A DNA stretch of 8,001 bases. It comes from UA16 sp965661575 (GTDB taxonomy: Bacteria > Bacteroidota > Bacteroidia > Flavobacteriales_D > Sanyastnellaceae). A program made the position numbers and the translations under genes. Under the pieces are notes generated by a model, which saw only the letters and a list, made by a program, of their open reading frames with translations, did no database searches and was not told the origin of the DNA. The DNA is taken from positions 1 to 8,001 of the forward strand of contig CBFIEJ010000059.1 in assembly GCA_965661575.1 (NCBI GenBank), read 5' to 3'. This document shows, one piece after another, positions 6,301 to 8,001 of this stretch (position 1 is the stretch's first letter; each line of letters starts with the position of its first letter).

Positions 6301-8001
6301 AAAGTTCATCGCCCAAACAGGCATTCGCGTACGATTTTCCCATGAGACATTTGCGGACAACATCTTGTATGATGTCGATGGCACGATTGCTGGTACTTTC
6401 CCGAATGCTGCTTGGATTCATAACACCGCTAGGAACTATTTCGGAAAATCAGATAATGGAGAACCAAATACTTTATTTAAACCAAGCTCGAAGATTGGAT
6501 ACCTGGATCCTGACGCGTGTAAGTTAGATACCAAGGTGGGTGGAGTAGTATGTGATGCGTCAAAGGTGAGCTTGCGCGTCTTTAATGTCTTCAATCATGC
6601 TGATATCAACCGTCAACGGCGTGAGAACAGCTTCTTGATAAACACTAAATTTGGTCATGCCCCTGTCCCATTCTTCCACTACAACCACATGGAAATACGA
6701 TGGGACGTTCAATTCACCGTGTTGATGCGAAAGCGCACCGATCCTGCACCGCCCATCGTGCACGAGATACGTGTGATTGTCGATCATGACCAAGAACCTG
6801 AACTTTACGAATGGGGTGAGGCTTCACACATTCGTGAGGCTCTTGCCGATGAGTGGGCTGTATTTCGCTTCCCCACCGTCACCCTGCCTGATCGCTTGGT
6901 CACGAACGCAGGGAATTTCCGAACGCCCATGCTCAAGAACATGAAATACAAGTCTACCCTTACGTCAAGAAACGCATACAACAAGACGGGCATTGGAAGC
7001 TATGCATTGGATGATACTTGGCTTGGATTCAATTCTTTGAAGGACATCGCTGGGGATTGGGCGTACATTCCCGGCACTAATCCAGGTAACTACGGCGATA
7101 AAGGTCACTTTGACATGCTCATCACGGGAGATACAATGCCAAGCAAGGCGGATCCAACCGCTGCTCCGTTTCCGACTTTCAGTCCCACTAGACCTTATCA
7201 ACTGGTGTGCGAGAACTGCACTGTGCGGGAAAAGATCGAATCGCCGGCATTTACCGTCACTAGAACCTGGATCCGCCCCAATATCAAAATAACTTCTCTA
7301 CGTTCAGAAGTTGCCGCAGATTGTCTTGATTTGTGCTCAAAAGAGGATGCTTGTCGTGGCGTCGAGTACAATGTGTGGTACACGAAGCAAGGAATTATGG
7401 TCGGCAGACCCATGTGTTACATGATATACAACCAAATCAATGCAGAACCGAATTACTACACGTCTCAGAATCGTCAGCAAGTCACGAAGCTGAGCTGGAT
7501 ATATCGCCGCGTTGCGATAACGGCGCTGAGCAGGGATGGAACGCCAATGGCTGGACAAGACGCCTCACATCCCATGTGCGTCCAAGGCAAAGCAAGTTCA
7601 TTGGGGAAATGTGACACTTCGCCTAAACAACAGTATGCATTGAAACGTGAGGATTGTGACTATGCACATCCAGAGAGCAATTGTTTAGCAGCTTCGGATA
7701 ACTGCTTTGACGAATCAGAAACCCCTGAGATGAGCGTGGAAAAAACTTTCTCGTGGTGCGATACTTCGGCAGAAAAGGAGTGGAAGCCGCCCAAGGACGG
7801 CGAAGACGTACAAATTCGACGAGGATGGACCGTGTTAATCGATAAAAATTGCCCAGTGACGGCCAAATTACGTTGGCTCGATGTTTATGGCACGATCAGG
7901 TTTGTTGGAGACAATGGATCTAAACCATCTCTCAAGCTCAGTGCGGAAATGATTCACATTGCCGCCATCACGGGCAGATTGGAGGCAGGCACAGAAGAGT
8001 T
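281..8001 (+). CDS. Giant fibrocystin-L/PKHD1L1-like multidomain surface glycoprotein (5' complete, runs off window)
   Basis: One uninterrupted frame of 2573 codons begins at ATG 281 and is still open at the window edge. The start is favoured because it is the first in-frame ATG after the TAA at 182-184 and is followed at once by a signal peptide; its context (C at -3) is not a strong Kozak match. Domain order is signal peptide, IPT/TIG domains, PA14-like, fucolectin, beta-rich region, linker, G8, parallel beta-helix, PAN/Apple-like, second G8 (cut). The G8 / beta-helix / G8 order is characteristic of PKHD1 and PKHD1L1, large extracellular proteins anchored by one C-terminal membrane helix; the relatives CEMIP and TMEM2 share the G8/beta-helix part. 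Human PKHD1L1 is over 4000 residues, so a second beta-helix and perhaps a membrane anchor are expected past 8001. At least a dozen N-x-S/T sequons fit a glycosylated protein. Likely role, by inference: cell-surface coat, adhesion or glycan binding. Family assignment is firm; exact orthology is not, so no symbol is given. Confidence 0.93.
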   Translation, partial: MTFLVLLVYIGVVCVAFAGGCDAVAPVIDDVQPSYGSIGGGTLVTISGKNLMPEMKSSSDPFKSGVKVILGGMFGVPCMVSHHRSSDSEIVCETPNVAPDLDGVMHDEISGQFCQYRSSMVFVYVDGVGGSVNEPWNTGWCHGDSKRCNFRQGWGATSQILEVNPSIAFPGSVVTIKGRLCFSDDFDLAGLDAEDRKSVIEAGDDELRIPGLATVNQVSFGDFMCSTMDDSKTTGTFYNISGGGFEATRWSSVYSCKVGSFRCKLPEDIPRGYYTSSLVTGRNEVKPRIASNGSGRSMVAKSGSRFSDASGGFKISPDDGKPYILAVQPKIRSIEIVDNRTLRVKGELLSHDMVVTLGETILAPSANCTVTFVATDKREIICTMNSAQGRTLTHIGDQTRDKHSTAAFLSMRGGILRNRWGFVQGSSWYEYPLTENYAFRYDAKRVIDGFIEVARQPTVVDDIVGNWPLSDAIVRGLPEGFSRNIVWHQTAFFVAPQTGLYRFLSYYDVKASTEVVSQYIDGEFYTDKNLRWRCTEDCFTWKYMEAGSTHLWQTFAVKWYKKDGNVRFGYQITQNLTAAPQLAPGTDGALRQLLTVGMGSNGGVTRWRVTLDVWTPTSMSLYGLTASQSATAYGGSANRALISPPQNHYGGGTCTHTTRTRDPWWRLDLKTTKSLSSVELMNRGDCCSDRFEGLRVYLSDDASYMKHSANSIQCGQPLSSPNSAWNKFECGDGVSGRYLYVTLYGRHESLTICGVKVFEAVVDPPATGGSYALKLAGATSGVNIGLHDSNAIVKEKVSSLLGWSRCTSNYKGDGKEVSWRNSKIGGDFEKASALEYRSWMHGIIDMSTAACGMRSLKVRGSEVKPEMGVGASLKEISKGVFPSAYTEARYLAFNYRIPPGTQAHVVLSFKGSKYGVYAGWDGHKRWGWAVSKCSIPMTFTAAPEAIWDIPKCGNSGVNFTADDTWRHVIIDIKSMMTGPGAGKWKDAREDPQIIHMEFVAPMFATLTKCQGDMYGCPHKTMCGDDDVERGSSFSNFRHLVGDFYIDEIAFASAPRTQIREANTHITTYLSELHDAVIDVSIHGDHQQRDISVQVAGGCGFNRTTRITAPLEMVADFSGIIGATDATLKKVSTANSTALKDVAVKLIGPSVGDSSRIVTLPIMESSAAWEAGINSLFPGLSVKVTDYPAPNNACEVARIIDWGRTVMLDGRDDNSDSVAYGNEALKDSQWNEGVKMMVLQKGVTSNYPLSGIGDHFFQPSSTPSVIVRTSNGHPVTCVAEAEAARTCTLDLAVLMRLKNKSSALGGATAGVDEDVTYQEVRKAEEEEEQHHRGRRVRHTGEPTLTSEVGPIKHGPPPELSHDDLRRMSAASPGSHWRVEKPGDISYGKLRDEHDRVVATARASRRSLLESFSRMHSNSTASSFSSSTHVFSDPATWGGNMPNWTAIEIVYIPAGVTMLLDQDVYVRFWVVEGTLQVKDMQDVRMEAEAVIINGPDARFFVGTESAPFEHNFELILRGTWASHVIPKFGIKTLAMTDGQMVLHGKPVMPTWSLLQRSAAKGDTSVVISDITFNWKVNDKIVIAGTGSIAGETGCKLDRKDECESEERIITSVANNVPSTGLCTVYFSHSLKYDHLGVTHSSGGQYIDMRAEVLHLSRNVRVRGREDAPSFGSHIMVLSGKVTWKYFETTYAGQSFQLGRYATHIHTVGQPAQKTNGGADQSNSLIYGNAFHHSFNRALTAHACHNLTVSRNVAYNTMGHQFFIEDGIETRNKYTENVGLMAHRSMSLLNADQTPASFWITNPDNDFKGNRAVGAHGFGFWFDTFDHPTGPSAVPDGEPPIWVKHAPLGRFEDNVAHSCGMAGFWIDKVDPREGSLPVGKRLPGTLRRCQAWLNGGFGINFVEGTGHLHLLDAKVASNQKAGIAYLKNAADRWWSEHDTNAPVVMNPVAFGDGPNRGSGPSIGIGGAFSGYVTVVNATLVGFGNRPPIAACSPESCESNKGGMESRWKNTKFIAQTGIRVRFSHETFADNILYDVDGTIAGTFPNAAWIHNTARNYFGKSDNGEPNTLFKPSSKIGYLDPDACKLDTKVGGVVCDASKVSLRVFNVFNHADINRQRRENSFLINTKFGHAPVPFFHYNHMEIRWDVQFTVLMRKRTDPAPPIVHEIRVIVDHDQEPELYEWGEASHIREALADEWAVFRFPTVTLPDRLVTNAGNFRTPMLKNMKYKSTLTSRNAYNKTGIGSYALDDTWLGFNSLKDIAGDWAYIPGTNPGNYGDKGHFDMLITGDTMPSKADPTAAPFPTFSPTRPYQLVCENCTVREKIESPAFTVTRTWIRPNIKITSLRSEVAADCLDLCSKEDACRGVEYNVWYTKQGIMVGRPMCYMIYNQINAEPNYYTSQNRQQVTKLSWIYRRVAITALSRDGTPMAGQDASHPMCVQGKASSLGKCDTSPKQQYALKREDCDYAHPESNCLAASDNCFDESETPEMSVEKTFSWCDTSAEKEWKPPKDGEDVQIRRGWTVLIDKNCPVTAKLRWLDVYGTIRFVGDNGSKPSLKLSAEMIHIAAITGRLEAGTEE
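353..691 (+). other. IPT/TIG domain 1 (residues 25-137)
   Basis: The segment opens with the classic IPT signature: P-x-I-x-x-V-x-P at 26-33, then S-x-G-G-G-T-x-V-x-I-S-G-x-N-L through about residue 51. It continues with V-x-L-G-G and V-P-C near 69-78 and I-V-C-x-T-P near 90-95, and ends in a V-F-V-Y-V-D-G strand. IPT domains are immunoglobulin-like folds that occur in tandem at the N-terminus of fibrocystins, plexins and Met-type receptors. The end of the domain is approximate. Confidence 0.85.
752..1258 (+). other. IPT/TIG-like domain 2 with inserts (residues 158-326)
   Basis: The stretch begins Q-I-L-x-V-N-P-S-x-x-x-P-G-S-x-V-T-I-x-G, an IPT start that has lost the usual run of glycines, as in the second IPT of PKHD1L1-like proteins. 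An acidic insert near 185-207 separates this from V-S-F-G-D-F-x-C at about 218-225. A later block with Y-S-C-K-V-G and R-C-K-L-P lies near 254-267. It is longer than a normal IPT of about 90 residues, so an extra subdomain may be folded in. The first strand is convincing; the boundaries are not. Confidence 0.65.
1259..1441 (+). other. Degenerate third IPT-like stretch (residues 327-387)
   Basis: The order of strands resembles an IPT domain: an opening V-x-P-K-I-x-S-I, then T-L-R-V-x-G, then V-V-T-L-G-E-T, and a closing E-I-I-C-T-M like the I-V-C-x-T-P of domain 1. The G-G-G turn is missing. It may be a decayed IPT or simply a beta-rich linker leading into the PA14-like domain. Confidence 0.4.
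1514..2080 (+). other. PA14-like domain (residues 412-600)
   Basis: The segment starts R-G-G-I-L-R-N-R-W and contains a strongly PA14-like core near 492-523: A-F-F-V-A-P-x-T-G-L-Y-R-F followed by a Q-Y-I-D-G-E strand. A later F-A-V-K-W-Y-K-x-x-G-x-V-R-F-G-Y run (about 556-570) matches the closing strands. PA14 is a beta-barrel found in anthrax protective antigen, glycosidases, yeast adhesins and fibrocystin-L, often linked with carbohydrate binding. Position after the IPT domains agrees with the fibrocystin-L family. No catalytic function can be inferred. Confidence 0.7.
2135..2563 (+). other. Fucolectin-type (FTP, F5/8C-related) lectin domain (residues 619-761)
   Basis: The domain carries the signature C-T-H-T ... 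D-P-W-W-R-L-D-L ... N-R-G-D-C-C-S-D-R. The fucose-binding motif H-x26-R-x-D-x4-R is exact: His656, Arg683, Asp685, Arg690. These correspond, as I recall, to His52, Arg79 and Arg86 of eel (Anguilla) agglutinin. The cysteines also match that lectin in spacing: Cys654, the vicinal pair Cys686-Cys687, Cys714 and Cys730 (16 apart), and Cys753. A closing Y-L-Y-V-T-L strand and I-C-G-V-K-V-F-E complete the fold. The expected role is calcium-stabilised binding of fucose-like terminal sugars outside the cell. Binding is inferred from the intact residues. This domain is not part of the usual vertebrate fibrocystin layout. Confidence 0.88.
2588..3439 (+). other. Uncharacterised beta-rich region after the lectin domain (residues 770-1053)
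   Basis: I cannot name this segment. Its second half looks like a jelly-roll or carbohydrate-binding-module type sandwich: Y-L-A-F-N-Y-R-I-P-P-G-T near 890-901, then A-D-D-T-W-R-H-V-I-I-D-I near 961-972, and F-Y-I-D-E-I-A-F-A-S near 1044-1053. The combination of a D-x-T-W-x-x-x-x-x-D strand and a closing Y-I-D-E-I strand is common in galactose-binding-like folds and resembles a region I associate with protist PKHD1L1-like proteins. Several cysteines (about 1009-1022) could be paired in a loop. Function unknown. Confidence 0.4.
3464..4168 (+). other. Uncharacterised extracellular region (residues 1062-1296)
   Basis: No named domain is recognised. Around 1167-1203 a pattern of the form A-x-W-x-x-x-I-x-x-L-F-P-G-L-S-V-K-V-T, then a Cys, then I-I-D-W-G, recalls the 'A-x-x-x-x-x-L-x-x-L ... 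V-x-V-x-R' repeats seen in large extracellular proteins with IPT or filamin-like modules. The similarity is weak. Sequons at 1101 and 1134 fit the secretory pathway. Confidence 0.3.
4169..4552 (+). other. Charged and Ser-rich linker with candidate convertase site (residues 1297-1424)
   Basis: This segment has low complexity and little predicted fold. It runs from an acidic block (E-E-E-E-E near 1323-1327) into a basic His/Arg block containing R-G-R-R at 1331-1334. It continues through a polar stretch to R-A-S-R-R at 1400-1404 and ends in a serine-rich run before the first G8 domain. R-x-R-R is the furin-type cleavage consensus. Vertebrate fibrocystin is known to be processed by a proprotein convertase, so cleavage here is plausible, but it is inferred from the motif alone. 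Confidence 0.5.
4553..5032 (+). other. First G8 domain (residues 1425-1584)
   Basis: The domain shows the G8 layout: F-S-D-P-A-T-W-G-G-N-x-P at 1429-1440, then I-P-A-G-V-T-x-L-L-D (1450-1459), V-V-E-G-T-L-Q-V (1468-1475), and a later G-x-x-V-M-P-T-W-S-L-L with A-A-K-G-D and W-K-V-N-D-K-I-V-I-A. G8 is named for eight conserved glycines and is found in PKHD1, PKHD1L1, CEMIP and TMEM2, always extracellular and usually followed by a parallel beta-helix, as here. Confidence 0.88.
5213..6466 (+). other. Parallel beta-helix (PbH1) region (residues 1645-2062)
   Basis: The segment opens with M-R-A-E-V-L-H-L-S-R-N-V-R-V-R-G, the stretch that follows G8 in fibrocystin-L and CEMIP. Next come G-Q-S-F-Q-L-G-R-Y-A-T-H-I-H-T-V-G (1691-1707), F-H-H-S-F-N-R-A-L-T-A-H (1728-1739), G-H-Q-F-F-I-E-D-G-I-E-T (1756-1767), F-E-D-N-V-A-H-S (about 1848-1855) and D-V-D-G-T-I-A-G (2031-2038). 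Repeated 'x-N-V-A-x-x' turns are typical PbH1 coils. In pectate-lyase-like folds such helices bind polysaccharide, and TMEM2/CEMIP relatives act on hyaluronan. Whether this protein is enzymatic cannot be told. Conservation of the core motifs is very good. Confidence 0.87.
6467..7141 (+). other. C-terminal extension of the first G8/beta-helix unit (residues 2063-2287)
   Basis: This follows the D-V-D-G-T motif and contains a Cys-framed piece (about 2074-2093) and alternating hydrophobic strands such as V-H-E-I-R-V-I-V-D near 2161-2169. Regions like it follow the beta-helix in fibrocystin-L and CEMIP-type proteins. No separate domain is recognised. A sequon occurs at 2234. Confidence 0.5.
7142..7192 (+). 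other. Pro/Thr hinge (residues 2288-2304)
   Basis: The short P-T-A-A-P-F-P-T-F-S-P-T run is of the kind that forms extended, often O-glycosylated hinges between domains in secreted proteins of algae and other protists. It separates the first G8/beta-helix unit from the PAN-like domain. Confidence 0.5.
7202..7513 (+). other. PAN/Apple-like domain (residues 2308-2411)
   Basis: The cysteine framework fits PAN/Apple: an N-terminal Cys pair (2310, 2313), then A-A-D-C-L-D-L-C (Cys2348 and Cys2352), Cys2358 followed by R-G-V-E-Y-N, and Cys2379 in a P-M-C-Y-M strand. The helix with C-x-x-x-C and the following C-x-x-V-x-Y are the core of the PAN fold, which binds proteins or carbohydrates in extracellular proteins. 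Length (about 100 residues) is normal. It sits between the two G8 units, which is unusual. Confidence 0.65.
7514..7741 (+). other. Cys-rich linker before second G8 (residues 2412-2487)
   Basis: Five cysteines (2433, 2444, 2459, 2468, 2475) in about 45 residues, with acidic and polar residues between, suggest a small disulphide-bonded subdomain. I do not recognise a family. Confidence 0.4.
7742..8001 (+). other. Second G8 domain, truncated by window end (residues 2488-2573+)
   Basis: The G8 order recurs: F-S-W-C near 2490-2493, P-P-K-D-G-E-D-V-Q-I (2503-2512), G-W-T-V-L-I-D (2515-2521), L-D-V-Y-G-T-I-R-F (2533-2541), then a strand A-E-M-I-H-I and G-R-L-E-A-G-T at the edge. A second G8 after a first G8/beta-helix unit is the diagnostic layout of PKHD1 and PKHD1L1. 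The rest of the domain and probably another beta-helix lie beyond 8001. Confidence 0.8.

Noticed and set aside
5624..6421. 265-codon open frame on the - strand
   Set aside because: It lies wholly opposite the beta-helix part of the large gene, whose frame encodes recognisable conserved motifs. The antisense product is rich in Arg, Ser and Cys, shows no domain I recognise and is best seen as a shadow.

Overview
The window is almost entirely one very large protein-coding gene on the + strand. After about 280 bases of 5' flank, a single reading frame opens at position 281 and stays open, with no stop codon and no visible intron, to the last base of the window. That gives 2573 complete codons, and the gene clearly continues beyond 8001. 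I read every codon of this frame. The other long open frames, on both strands, are shadows of it.

The product is a secreted or membrane-anchored multidomain glycoprotein of the fibrocystin / PKHD1L1 (fibrocystin-L) type. In order I see: a signal peptide (residues 1-23); two IPT/TIG immunoglobulin-like domains and a degenerate third stretch (25-387); a PA14-like domain (412-600); a fucolectin-type (F5/8C-related) lectin domain (619-761); a large uncharacterised beta-rich region (770-1053); a further extracellular-looking region (1062-1296); a charged then Ser-rich linker with dibasic sites (1297-1424); a first G8 domain (1425-1584); a long right-handed parallel beta-helix region (1645-2062) and its conserved C-terminal extension (to 2287); a Pro/Thr hinge; a PAN/Apple-like domain (2308-2411); a Cys-rich linker; and the start of a second G8 domain (2488 to the window edge). 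The G8 / beta-helix / G8 order is the hallmark of fibrocystins. The complete fucolectin domain and the PAN module between the two G8 units are the unusual parts, and suggest a surface protein equipped to bind glycans.

The organism is a eukaryote: the domain set, signal peptide, many N-glycosylation sequons (at least a dozen) and abundant cysteines all point to the secretory pathway. Two 60-base lines counted by hand are 48% and 52% GC, CpG is common, and nearly 7.7 kb of coding sequence has no intron. This suggests a unicellular eukaryote with a compact genome, such as a small green (prasinophyte-like) alga or another protist, but the lineage cannot be fixed from this window. The 5' flank (1-280) holds an AT-rich stretch, a TATA-like box and several short inverted repeats, but no second gene.
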